Positions 1-8,685 of a stretch of 45,000 nt of DNA are shown here, piece after piece. This stretch comes from Neocallimastix lanati (nom. inval.). Its lineage: Eukaryota > Neocallimastigomycota > Neocallimastigomycetes > Neocallimastigales > Neocallimastigaceae. The stretch covers positions 1 through 45,000 of the forward strand of contig JACVTC010000084.1 in NCBI GenBank assembly GCA_016946835.1, given 5' to 3'. The stretch's first letter is position 1. Each line of letters opens with the position of its first letter. Below the pieces are notes generated by a model that had not been told where the DNA came from, ran no database searches, and saw nothing but the letters and a program-made list of their open reading frames with translations. The translations under genes were made by a program, and so were the position numbers.

Positions 1-1440
1 AACAACAAAACCATGTCCTTAGTAAAGAAGCTACCTGAAGGAAGAAAACCTATTGAATACAAATGGGTATTCACAAAGAAATATAACGATAAAGGAGAAC
101 TTGAAAAATACAAGGCTAGACTAGTAATCAAAGGATTTAAACAAATTGAAGGTATTGATTATGACAAAACATACTCTCCCACATTATCTGTTGAAAGCAT
201 GCGCTTAGTCATCGCAATAGCTTCATTACATAAATGGAAAATACAACAATTAGACATCAAAGCCGCATACCTAAATGCTCCTCTGAATGAAGAAATCTAT
301 ATGACAATTCCAGAAGGAGATCCAAACTATAAAAACGGTTTTTGGAAATTAAACAAAGCCTTATATGGACTGAAACAAGCAGGAAGAATGTGGAACATAA
401 CAATCTCTAATTTCCTGAAGAGTATAGGTTTTACTCAACTTAAAAGTGAACAATGCTTATTTTCAAAATCAAATTCCAAAAAAGAAACTACTTGCATTGT
501 TGCATTATATGTAGATGATATGCTTATTACAGGCTTAGATAGTGAAATAAACTCCACTGTTGAATTAATTAAAAACAAATTTAAAATATCAAAATGTAGT
601 CCAGTAAATCATATACTTGGAATAACTGTTGAACCTACTAAATATGGATATAATATTTCACAAAAGAAATATATTAACGATATCTTAAAAAGATTCAAAA
701 TAAATGAAAATCAAAAATCCTCTACTCCTTGTGTAGGTGAAAACATTAAAGAAATTAACAACGAACCATTCGATAATAGTATCTATCAAAGCGCAGTAGG
801 CTCTCTCATACATCTAGCAAAATGCACAAGACCTGATATTGCTTGTGCAGTAAACAAAGCATCAAGAAAAAATAAAAACCCAAATATGACCGATTGGAAA
901 AAGGTACTACAAATATTTAAATATATTAACCAAACCAAAGACTATTACCTACAATACAAAAGAGATGGAAATCTTAATGGCTATACTGACTCCGACTTCG
1001 CTGGAGATTTAACCAATAGTAAATCTACATCTGGAAATATCTACTTCCTAGCTTCAGGACCAGTCTTATGGATGTCAAGACAACAACAATGTGTCTCAAG
1101 ATCCACTGCCGAAGCAGAATATGTTGCATTATCGGAAGCCGTCGCAAATGGTTTATGGTTAAAAAATATTCTTGAAGAACTATTTAACAAAAAATTCAAA
1201 ATAAATCTCTATGGTGACAATAAAGCCAGTCTATATTCCGCCGAAAATTTCGCTATTGGAAAAAGACTAAGACACATACGTGTAAGTTACCATTTCTTCA
1301 AGGAACATGTTGAAAATAATAATGTTATTTTACAACATATCAAATCCGAAGACAATCTTGCAGATGTACTCACAAAAGATGTCAACGGAAATAAAATGTT
1401 ATTCTTCGCAAACAAAATTTTCAAGAAAAATCTTGTTTAG
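1..1440 (+). CDS. Ty1/copia Pol, C-terminal part: reverse transcriptase and RNase H (copia-1), cut by the window edge
   Basis: This is the end of a copia Gag-Pol polyprotein. The frame is open from base 1, so the Met at 13 is internal. Visible domains are the RT start (KWVF, then KARLVIKGF), the RT palm motif QLDIKAAYLNAPL, and the catalytic YVDD box near 508-522. RNase H follows with its acidic residues in GYTDSDFAGD, STAEAEY and YGDNKAS, and the tail ADVLTKD typical of the family. The protein copies the element RNA into DNA and degrades the RNA strand inside virus-like particles. There is no stop or frameshift in 1440 nt, so this copy may be intact if its left part is. Stop TAG overlaps the polypurine tract before the 3' LTR. 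It is clearly related to copia-2 but diverged in sequence, so it is a separate lineage. Confidence 0.95.
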   Translation, partial: NNKTMSLVKKLPEGRKPIEYKWVFTKKYNDKGELEKYKARLVIKGFKQIEGIDYDKTYSPTLSVESMRLVIAIASLHKWKIQQLDIKAAYLNAPLNEEIYMTIPEGDPNYKNGFWKLNKALYGLKQAGRMWNITISNFLKSIGFTQLKSEQCLFSKSNSKKETTCIVALYVDDMLITGLDSEINSTVELIKNKFKISKCSPVNHILGITVEPTKYGYNISQKKYINDILKRFKINENQKSSTPCVGENIKEINNEPFDNSIYQSAVGSLIHLAKCTRPDIACAVNKASRKNKNPNMTDWKKVLQIFKYINQTKDYYLQYKRDGNLNGYTDSDFAGDLTNSKSTSGNIYFLASGPVLWMSRQQQCVSRSTAEAEYVALSEAVANGLWLKNILEELFNKKFKINLYGDNKASLYSAENFAIGKRLRHIRVSYHFFKEHVENNNVILQHIKSEDNLADVLTKDVNGNKMLFFANKIFKKNLV

Positions 1441-1447
1441 GGGGGAA
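1440..1447 (+). other. Polypurine tract of copia-1
   Basis: The run GGGGGGAA sits directly between the pol stop codon and TGTTAAAATAATC, the start of the LTR. This is where plus-strand DNA synthesis is primed in LTR retrotransposons. Confidence 0.85.
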
Positions 1448-1760
1448 TGTTAAAATAATCACATTTTATTTTATATTTTTATATTATTAAAATTATATTT
1501 TTATATTCTTATATTATTATCAATATTATATTTTTATCTTATATTAATATTTTATTCTTATATTTTTATGTTGTGTAACATTTATCTATGTGTATTAATT
1601 CATAGAATTATCACATGATTAAATATGTAATTTTTACTATAAAAATAATTATTTTTATTATCTTAAAAAATGAGTTCTTTACATTAATAAAATTTATGTA
1701 TTAAATAAATACAAAAATAAATAAAGTTTATTATAAAAAAAAACACACATACTTTTCTCA
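1448..1760 (+). mobile_element. 3' LTR of copia-1
   Basis: It starts TGTTAAAATAATC right after the polypurine tract. It contains CACATG at 1612-1617 and a TATA-like TATAAAA at 1638-1644, matching the promoter layout of the copia-2 LTR. The right end is set at CTTTTCTCA (1760) because that gives a TG...CA element of about 313 bp and because sequence from about 1764 resembles the end of a gypsy LTR. The left LTR is outside the window, so neither the end nor a target duplication can be confirmed. Confidence 0.7.
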
Positions 1761-1763
1761 GTA

Positions 1764-1781
1764 TTAAACCCACCTTTTACA
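1764..1781 (+). mobile_element. Remnant end of a gypsy LTR (copy Z), interrupted by copia-1
   Basis: The last bases, TAAACCCACCTTTTACA, match the ends of LTR copies A and B (ACTTACCTTTTACA and ACCTACCTTTTACA). Copia-1 therefore seems to have landed near the 3' end of an older gypsy LTR. Only about 18 bp remain in the window, so this rests on the match and on its tandem position before copy A. Confidence 0.5.
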
Positions 1782-1787
1782 ATGAAG

Positions 1788-2338
1788 TGTAACAGATACA
1801 TGGTAACATTAAGCCTATCCAATGATAGCCGATTGATTACGTAACGTATTTATAAACAGTTAACAATTTTAGCTAATCAAATAAAATCTTTACTTATTTT
1901 TTGTACATTAAATTTTATTATTTTATAGTTTATTTTATTAATAGTTATTTACTTATATAGAGTTTTATTAGTTGATTTGCAATTCATGTTAAATTAAATT
2001 ATATACCAATCATTAAATTATTTACATGTATAAAAATAACTGTACTTGTAACAGTAACGCACTAGCGTTACTATTAATGTAAATTGTTATAAATAAATAT
2101 TAATATTAATAAATAAAAATTAATTATTAAATAAATAAAATACCTAGTGTAAGCCCAATAATTAATAACGAATAAAGTTATAAAGTGAGGCGCTATATTC
2201 TTAAGTGTTTAAAACAAATAATTATAGTTAATTTTAGTGTTTATTTTTAACAACTTGAATAGAGAGGTGTTAAATCATCTTAGCCTTTAAATTAGTTATT
2301 ATTCGTTATATCAGTTAATAATAAACTTACCTTTTACA
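1788..2338 (+). mobile_element. Ty3/gypsy LTR, copy A (551 bp, solo)
   Basis: It runs from TGTAACAG to CCTTTTACA. The start is fixed by copy C, where the same sequence follows a polypurine tract after a gypsy pol gene. It is flanked on both sides by TGAAG (1783-1787 and 2339-2343), as expected of a solo LTR with a 5-bp target duplication. It contains a perfect 8-bp hairpin, AGTAACGC-ACTA-GCGTTACT (2053-2072). No internal gypsy sequence lies next to it. Confidence 0.88.
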
Positions 2339-2343
2339 TGAAG

Positions 2344-2512
2344 TGTAACAGATACATAGTAACATTAAGCCTATCCAATGATAGCCGATTGATTACGTAA
2401 CGTATTTATAAACAGTTAACAATTTTAGCTAATCAAATAAAATCTTTACTTAATTTTCGTATATTAAATTTTATTATTTTATAGTTTATAATATTAATAG
2501 TTATTTAGTTAT
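2344..2512 (+). mobile_element. Ty3/gypsy LTR, copy B, left part
   Basis: It matches the first 169 bp of copy A (TGTAACAGATACAT onward) and is then interrupted by copia-2. Its last five bases, GTTAT, are the copia-2 target site. Together with 8686-9067 it restores a 551-bp LTR, the same length as copy A. Confidence 0.9.
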
Positions 2513-2852
2513 TGTTAAAGTATTAAATAATATAAATAAATAAACTTAATAATTTAGGTTTATAATTAAATAATAGAAAATATAAATCATAAATATTTAT
2601 GTAAAAAACTAAACTTAAAATGTAAATTAACATTATTTATGTTAATACATAGTTAAATGTAAATCATTAGATTTATCATGCGCATGTAAATAGTTTCTTT
2701 ATTCTTGTTTATTCACGTGAAATAGTTATATAGTTTATATAAAAATAATTGTTTATTTTATAGACGAAAATTCGCGACTTTCGTCAATAAGTAATTTTTT
2801 AATAAATAAATAAATGTATAAATTATTAATAACTAAATAAATTACTTTAATA
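2513..2852 (+). mobile_element. 5' LTR of copia-2
   Basis: It starts TGTTAAAG and ends CTTTAATA. The ends are inverted repeats with one mismatch, and the terminal dinucleotide is TA instead of the usual CA. The end is fixed by the target duplication at the right LTR and by the primer-binding site starting at 2853. A hairpin GACGAAA...TTTCGTC lies at 2763-2785. Confidence 0.95.
2677..2744 (+). promoter_or_regulatory. Probable copia-2 promoter in the LTR
   Basis: In a nearly pure A/T stretch two palindromes stand out: CATGCGCATG (2677-2686) and the E-box CACGTG (2714-2719). TATATAAAA follows at 2736-2744. The copia-3 LTR has CATGTGATATAGTT and then TATATAAAC in the same order, and the copia-1 LTR has CACATG and then TATAAAA. 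This conserved order supports a Pol II promoter with an E-box-like activator site. The transcription start is not known. Confidence 0.5.
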
Positions 2853-2867
2853 GATTAAGAGTCTCAT
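2853..2867 (+). other. Primer-binding site of copia-2 (half-tRNA type, tRNA-Lys(CUU))
   Basis: GATTAAGAGTCTCAT begins at the first base after the LTR. Its reverse complement, ATGAGACTCTTAATC, is the anticodon arm of eukaryotic tRNA-Lys with anticodon CUU, as I recall the metazoan sequence. The primer would end at tRNA position 39 or 40. Drosophila copia is known to be primed by a 5' half of initiator tRNA-Met ending at position 39, so the same type of primer with another tRNA is the natural reading. Copia-3 has the identical 15 nt in the same place. Confidence 0.8.
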
Positions 2868-3039
2868 CTGTACTCTTAACATTCTCATATAATATTGATA
2901 AAATAATATAAAATATCTTTATTAAAATAAAATATTAATTAAATAAAATATTAATAAAATTACATAATAAAAACACAAAATAATCTTCTTAAAACCCAAA
3001 TATATAATAATATTAATTATTAAATTAAAAATCAATTAA

Positions 3040-6000
3040 ATGAGTGATTTTATCCCGTTCAAAAAGGAAGCCATATTGAATGGCAAAAATTTTAATATAT
3101 GGTATGATAATTTAACGGACATATTGGAGAAAGATGACTTAGCTGAATATCTAACTAAAGATATATTGGAAGAAGCCAAAAGGGACAATACCAAAAAGGA
3201 AGAAGAAATAAAGGAAATCAAGAAAACGAACACAAAAGTCCGTTATATTATTAAAAATACCATAAATTCCAAAATCCATGAAGATATTATTGGCATGAAC
3301 ACTCCATATGCCATAATAAATTATCTAAGAGAAGAATACAAATTAAGTGAGAATGACATGACTCAATGGATTAGTAAACTTAAAAATGTCAAAGCTGAAA
3401 AGGAAACAGAAATACCTTCAGCTATTAAGGAAATCTTTAAATTATTTAATGGCATGAACTCCTCCGGAAATATTATCTCCGAAAAAGAAAAAGTAAAATA
3501 TTTATTAAGAGCATTACCAAAAAGTTATAAAATGAAATTAACTTTAAATGGTAATGAAACAGCCGAAGAATTAAAAACAACTATAGTAAAAGATATAAAC
3601 ACCTGGTTATATGTCGATGAACAAACAGATAAAGACCAACGATCATATGATCCAATGGACATCGACTATGCTGGGAAACTTGGATACAAGAATAGGAAAA
3701 ATTTAAAAAACAAGAACAATAATAAAAATTTTTCCAAAAAAGGAAATCCAAGTAAACAAAACAACAAAGAAAAATTTAATAATAATAAATATAACAATAA
3801 TAATAAATACTGCGAAATCTGTGAAAGGAGGGGTCATTCTACCAAAGAATGTAGATATAATCCAAGAAACCCAAATGGATTATACAATAAATACTACATT
3901 CAAAATGAACAAAAATTAAATAATTATCACACTCATAATAATTGGCATAATGGAAGACCCATAAGATATATTAATTTAAATGATGAATATAATGAAAATA
4001 TATCTTATGATGATATAAAGCCAATGTTTTATAAATACTATGATCCTAAAGGAAAAGGAAAATATGAGAATAATGATGATGATGATTCAGATGAATATCA
4101 AGAATCTGAAAAATCAAATTGTTTCATAAATTATGATAAAGAAGACGTTAAAAATGAAGTTTTAATTAAAAATAATATAATAACACGAGTAGAAAATAAA
4201 TTAAATTTAGCTAATGAAATTTTTATAAATAATATTAATAAAAAGGAAATAAATACAAATAATACAAATGAAATTTTTAATATTAATTACAATAAAAAAG
4301 AAACATCAGAATGGTTATATGATTCAGGTGCTGGTGAACATATAACTAATGATCTAAGTCTGCTTAAAAATTTTAAAAAAGAAAAAATAAAGTTAAGATG
4401 TGCAAATAATACTTATTGCTATTTTGAAGGCCATGGTGAATTTGAATTTACTATTAATAATTATCATTTTAAATTTAACAAAGTATTATATTCAAAAGAA
4501 GTAGCTAAAAATATTATTAGTGGAATAGAATGGGCAAAACAAGATGTTAAAACCTTGACAGAAAAGGATAAACACAATAATATTATCCTCAGAATTTTAG
4601 ATAACAATTATAATATTATTGCCACATTCCAAGCTAATAATAACAATGAAGTTAAAATTGTAGTTACTCATTTCAATATTGAAAATGAAAGAAATAATAA
4701 AAATAATCTTATGGCAATCCAAAATTTTCGGAATGCTGAAGAGTTAACTTGGCATCGACGGCTTGGTCATTTCTACCAAGAAGATTTGAAGAATTATCTA
4801 AATAATCATGAAATTAACTTAGATAAGTGTGATGATTGCAAAATTGCGAAAATGAAACGCAATCCACACAATAAAACTCCTCCTAGAGCTAAAGAGATCT
4901 TAGAAGTTATACATTCAGATATTATTGGTCCTATTAACACATCTTATACTGGAAAAAGGTTCATTCTTACTATCTTAGATGAAGCTTCTAGAAAATCATG
5001 GGTTTTTATAATGAAGAGTAAATCAGAAGCTACTGATATTATTATCAATACCTTAAGAATGCTTAATAATAAATATAAGGATCATAAAATTAAAGTTTTT
5101 AAATCGGATAACGCAAAGGAATATAAAAACAAGAAAATTGATTCCTTTTGCAATGAAAATGGAATTGAAAAAGTATTCTCTCCTCCGTATAATCCTGAAA
5201 ATAATGGACTATGTGAAAGATTTAATCTTACTATTGTTTCCTGCGCGAAAACCTTGTTATATTGGAGTGGACTTAGTGAAAACTTCTGGGACTTTGCGAT
5301 ATTATACGCTAACTATATATACAACAAAGTTCCTCATTCTGGAATTCATAACAAAATTCCAGATGAAATATTCTACAAAAACAAAGTAAAAATTAATCAC
5401 ATCAAGGTATTCGGTTGTATCACCTTCTATATTGACAGAAGCCAAAATAAATCCAAATTTTCACCTAATTCTAAGAAAGGAATTTTTCTTGGATTTAGTG
5501 AAAAAACTAATAGCTATATTATTATGGATTTCAATGATAATTCAATTCATTATTGTAGAGAAATTTACTGTTTAGAAGATACTCCTGCTAATGTAAAATT
5601 AGCAAACAATAAATCAAATCAATATGGTGATCAGGAATTTCTTACTTTTGATTTTTATTTTTCGAAGAATTTACCAGACTCATCTGGTGGAGAAAATCAT
5701 AAAGCTGGTAACCATAGTAGTAAACCTTCTGAAAATAAATTTAATAACAACAACAAAGAAAATAGCAAAAATACCAAAGAAAATTATTCATCATTACCTA
5801 TCACAAACAATGATGATTTACAAGAAAATTTAAATAAGGACAATTCCCCTAAAAGAGATAAAGGGAAAAGCCCAGAGACTGAGGATTCTAACGATACCAA
5901 TATCAATAATAATATTGGTAAGGACAAAGAAATAAAAATCGCAGAAGAAGAGACCCAAAACTACAAAAATCAAGAAAATTTCAAAAATCATTCTGATGAA

Positions 6001-8328
6001 AATTTTTCTGATAATAAAAATTTTTCAAAAAATGAAGAAAATTCAATAAACAAAAACAAAAATTTTAATGAAACCTTATCGAATAATAATTCTAATCAAG
6101 AGAAAAATTTTTCTGAAAATTCAAATATAAATAAGGTTAAAAATTCTAAAACTCAAAATAATAATAAAATTACTGATGAAGAAAAATTTTTTGATATTAA
6201 CGACAAAACCTTATTTAATAAGAAATCCAATAATCAAGGAAAAGTTAATGAACAAACCAATATGTCTTCAAATAAATCTAATATAATTAAAGAAAATTTT
6301 AATAAAAATTTTTCTGAAACAAATATTAAAAATAATATATCTACCAGTACTACTGATAATATATCTAAATCCAAAAATTTTTCAAACCCAAATTATTATA
6401 ATTTTCCTTCTTCTTCTCAAGAAAATACTATGTTTAATAGAAATAATATTATCTCTTCTTACATCGACAAAAAGTTCCCTTTTAATGGCAGAAGAAGTGT
6501 TAAAGAACTACATATAGATAACCAAAATTATTTTAATACAAATTCATTCAATAGAATTAATTTACCTCATCATAGGAGCAATTTTCATTTCAAAAATAAT
6601 AAAAATTTTGAAAATGGAAATATTGATTACTTATTTTCAAATAATCATTTTAAAATTAAGAAAAATAATTATTTACATATTAAAAAACAATTTAATTTTA
6701 AAAAACACGGAAGGTCACTTTCGGACGATTTAACACCTTCCCAATCACAAAAATTTCGTAGATCAAACTTTAATTCAAAAATTATTGCTACTTTGGACAA
6801 TTTTGTGCCCCAATCATTTTTCCAAGCCACAAATTGTAAAGACCACGTTCTATGGGAAAAAGCTATGGATAACGAACTGGATAATCTTTATACTAATAAA
6901 ATTATGACTTTTGTGAACAATATTCCAGATGGTAAGAAACCCATTCCTTCCAAATGGGTCTACGCTCTTAAGACTGATGGTCTTGGCCATATTATTAAAC
7001 ATAAAGCTCGTTTTGTCGCTAAAGGTTTCTCTCAAAAATATGGCATTGATTATGAGTTGACTTTCTCTCCTACCCTTAATATCGATTGTTTAAAACTTCT
7101 TATCTCCTTAGCTGCTAAATTTAAATGGGACATTCTCCAATTAGATATCAAAGCTGCGTATCTCAACGCGGATTTAGACAAAGATATCTATGTCAAAATT
7201 CCCCCTGGAGATCCTAACTTTGGGAGGGGATATTGGAAATTGAACAAAGCATTATACGGTTTAAAACAATCTGGCCGACAATGGTATAATACCATCTCTA
7301 AATTTTTAATTGAACAAGGAATGGAGCAACTAAAATCTGAAAGTTGCGTTTTTAAGAAAATCGTAAATGGAAAATTAGTCTGTATAATTGGCTTATACGT
7401 AGACGATATGATTGTTACTGGAGAAAAGGAAGAAATTAACAAAATCTTCAATAAAATTAAAAACAAATTCAAGATCTCAAAATCTGGTCCAATAGACTAC
7501 TTATTGGGAATTAAAGTTGAAAATAGAAATAACACTTATACATTATCTCAAACACAATTTATAGAAAATATTTTAAAAACATTTAATATCAATAACAAAA
7601 GACTAAGAAAAACACCATGTGTTGGTGATAATACAATATCAGAAAATAACCAACCATTCAACAAAACAAAATATAAAAGTGCAATTGGTATGTTAATTTA
7701 TTTATCAAAATGTACCAGACCCGACATTGCATTTTCAGTCAACAAAGCTGCCAGAAATTCAGAAAATCCAACAGTATCTGACTGGCACAAAGTTATTGCA
7801 ATATTACAATATTTAAAAAATACCAAAAATTACAAAATTAAATATGATGGCACTGGTAACATTGTAGGTTACACAGATTCAGACTTCGCTGGTGACGTTA
7901 CTGACAGAAAATCAACATCTGGTAATATTATCTTAATGGGAAATAATCCAATATCCTGGACCTCGAAAAAACAGTCAGTTGTCGCCACATCAACAGCAGA
8001 AGCTGAATACATAAGTGCGTCAGTATGTATCAAGAAATTATTAAGAATTAAAAATATATTATACGAATTACTCAAATTTAATAAACCACTAACATTATTC
8101 ACAGACAATAATGCAAGTAAAATTTCAATGGAAAATGGAGAATTAAATCCAAAATTAAAACATATTTCAATTAAATATCACTTTAATAGAGACAATATTG
8201 AGAAAAATTTAATTAAATTAAAATATATCAGTACTGATAAAATGCTAGCTGACACATTAACAAAATGTGTAAATGGTACTAAAATGACAACCTTTGCAAA
8301 TCAAATTTTCATTACAAATGAAAACTGA
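3040..8328 (+). CDS. Gag-Pol polyprotein of copia-2 (1762 aa, intact)
   Basis: One frame encodes Gag, protease, integrase, RT and RNase H without frameshift, as in most copia elements and unlike yeast Ty1. In order: a capsid-like Gag; a CCHC knuckle CEICERRGHSTKEC at residues 258-271; protease active site YDSGAG with Asp428; GAG-pre-integrase WHRRLGHF near 571, which also begins the HHCC zinc finger completed by CDDC; an integrase core with D627, D690 and E726 (exactly 35 residues between the last two); a long Asn/Lys-rich linker of roughly residues 880-1230 with repeated NF motifs; RT with YVDD at 1453-1456; and RNase H with D1613 and E1654. The start Met is 173 nt after the primer site, and the stop lies just before the polypurine tract. 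Gag forms the particle and Pol makes and integrates the DNA copy. Confidence 0.97.
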   Translation: MSDFIPFKKEAILNGKNFNIWYDNLTDILEKDDLAEYLTKDILEEAKRDNTKKEEEIKEIKKTNTKVRYIIKNTINSKIHEDIIGMNTPYAIINYLREEYKLSENDMTQWISKLKNVKAEKETEIPSAIKEIFKLFNGMNSSGNIISEKEKVKYLLRALPKSYKMKLTLNGNETAEELKTTIVKDINTWLYVDEQTDKDQRSYDPMDIDYAGKLGYKNRKNLKNKNNNKNFSKKGNPSKQNNKEKFNNNKYNNNNKYCEICERRGHSTKECRYNPRNPNGLYNKYYIQNEQKLNNYHTHNNWHNGRPIRYINLNDEYNENISYDDIKPMFYKYYDPKGKGKYENNDDDDSDEYQESEKSNCFINYDKEDVKNEVLIKNNIITRVENKLNLANEIFINNINKKEINTNNTNEIFNINYNKKETSEWLYDSGAGEHITNDLSLLKNFKKEKIKLRCANNTYCYFEGHGEFEFTINNYHFKFNKVLYSKEVAKNIISGIEWAKQDVKTLTEKDKHNNIILRILDNNYNIIATFQANNNNEVKIVVTHFNIENERNNKNNLMAIQNFRNAEELTWHRRLGHFYQEDLKNYLNNHEINLDKCDDCKIAKMKRNPHNKTPPRAKEILEVIHSDIIGPINTSYTGKRFILTILDEASRKSWVFIMKSKSEATDIIINTLRMLNNKYKDHKIKVFKSDNAKEYKNKKIDSFCNENGIEKVFSPPYNPENNGLCERFNLTIVSCAKTLLYWSGLSENFWDFAILYANYIYNKVPHSGIHNKIPDEIFYKNKVKINHIKVFGCITFYIDRSQNKSKFSPNSKKGIFLGFSEKTNSYIIMDFNDNSIHYCREIYCLEDTPANVKLANNKSNQYGDQEFLTFDFYFSKNLPDSSGGENHKAGNHSSKPSENKFNNNNKENSKNTKENYSSLPITNNDDLQENLNKDNSPKRDKGKSPETEDSNDTNINNNIGKDKEIKIAEEETQNYKNQENFKNHSDENFSDNKNFSKNEENSINKNKNFNETLSNNNSNQEKNFSENSNINKVKNSKTQNNNKITDEEKFFDINDKTLFNKKSNNQGKVNEQTNMSSNKSNIIKENFNKNFSETNIKNNISTSTTDNISKSKNFSNPNYYNFPSSSQENTMFNRNNIISSYIDKKFPFNGRRSVKELHIDNQNYFNTNSFNRINLPHHRSNFHFKNNKNFENGNIDYLFSNNHFKIKKNNYLHIKKQFNFKKHGRSLSDDLTPSQSQKFRRSNFNSKIIATLDNFVPQSFFQATNCKDHVLWEKAMDNELDNLYTNKIMTFVNNIPDGKKPIPSKWVYALKTDGLGHIIKHKARFVAKGFSQKYGIDYELTFSPTLNIDCLKLLISLAAKFKWDILQLDIKAAYLNADLDKDIYVKIPPGDPNFGRGYWKLNKALYGLKQSGRQWYNTISKFLIEQGMEQLKSESCVFKKIVNGKLVCIIGLYVDDMIVTGEKEEINKIFNKIKNKFKISKSGPIDYLLGIKVENRNNTYTLSQTQFIENILKTFNINNKRLRKTPCVGDNTISENNQPFNKTKYKSAIGMLIYLSKCTRPDIAFSVNKAARNSENPTVSDWHKVIAILQYLKNTKNYKIKYDGTGNIVGYTDSDFAGDVTDRKSTSGNIILMGNNPISWTSKKQSVVATSTAEAEYISASVCIKKLLRIKNILYELLKFNKPLTLFTDNNASKISMENGELNPKLKHISIKYHFNRDNIEKNLIKLKYISTDKMLADTLTKCVNGTKMTTFANQIFITNEN

Positions 8329-8331
8329 TTT

Positions 8332-8340
8332 GAGGGGGAG
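8332..8340 (+). other. Polypurine tract of copia-2
   Basis: GAGGGGGAG lies directly before the right LTR. The same motif, as its complement, marks the minus-strand copia LTR at 18351-18359. Confidence 0.9.
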
Positions 8341-8680
8341 TGTTAAAGTATTAAATAATATAAATAAATAAACTTAATAATTTAGGTTTATAATTAAATA
8401 ATAGAAAATATAAATCATAAATATTTATGTAAAAAACTAAACTTAAAATGTAAATTAACATTATTTATGTTAATACATAGTTAAATGTAAATCATTAGAT
8501 TTATCATGCGCATGTAAATAGTTTCTTTATTCTTGTTTATTCACGTGAAATAGTTATATAGTTTATATAAAAATAATTGTTTATTTTATAGACGAAAATT
8601 CGCGACTTTCGTCAATAAGTAATTTTTTAATAAATAAATAAATGTATAAATTATTAATAACTAAATAAATTACTTTAATA
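8341..8680 (+). mobile_element. 3' LTR of copia-2
   Basis: It is 340 bp and appears identical to 2513-2852, including the TA end, the CATGCGCATG and CACGTG palindromes and the hairpin. GTTAT (8681-8685) follows as the target duplication. Confidence 0.95.
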
Positions 8681-8685
8681 GTTAT

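Larger units (their letters stand above)
2513..8680 (+). mobile_element. Copia-2: full-length Ty1/copia retrotransposon
   Basis: The element is 6168 bp and inserted in gypsy LTR copy B. It has a 340-bp LTR at each end, a primer-binding site directly after the left LTR, one uninterrupted Gag-Pol frame, a polypurine tract and the right LTR. The flanks are GTTAT at 2508-2512 and 8681-8685, a 5-bp target duplication. I compared the two LTRs by eye and saw no differences, so the insertion is young. Every domain needed for autonomous movement is visible. Activity is inferred, not shown. Confidence 0.96.
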
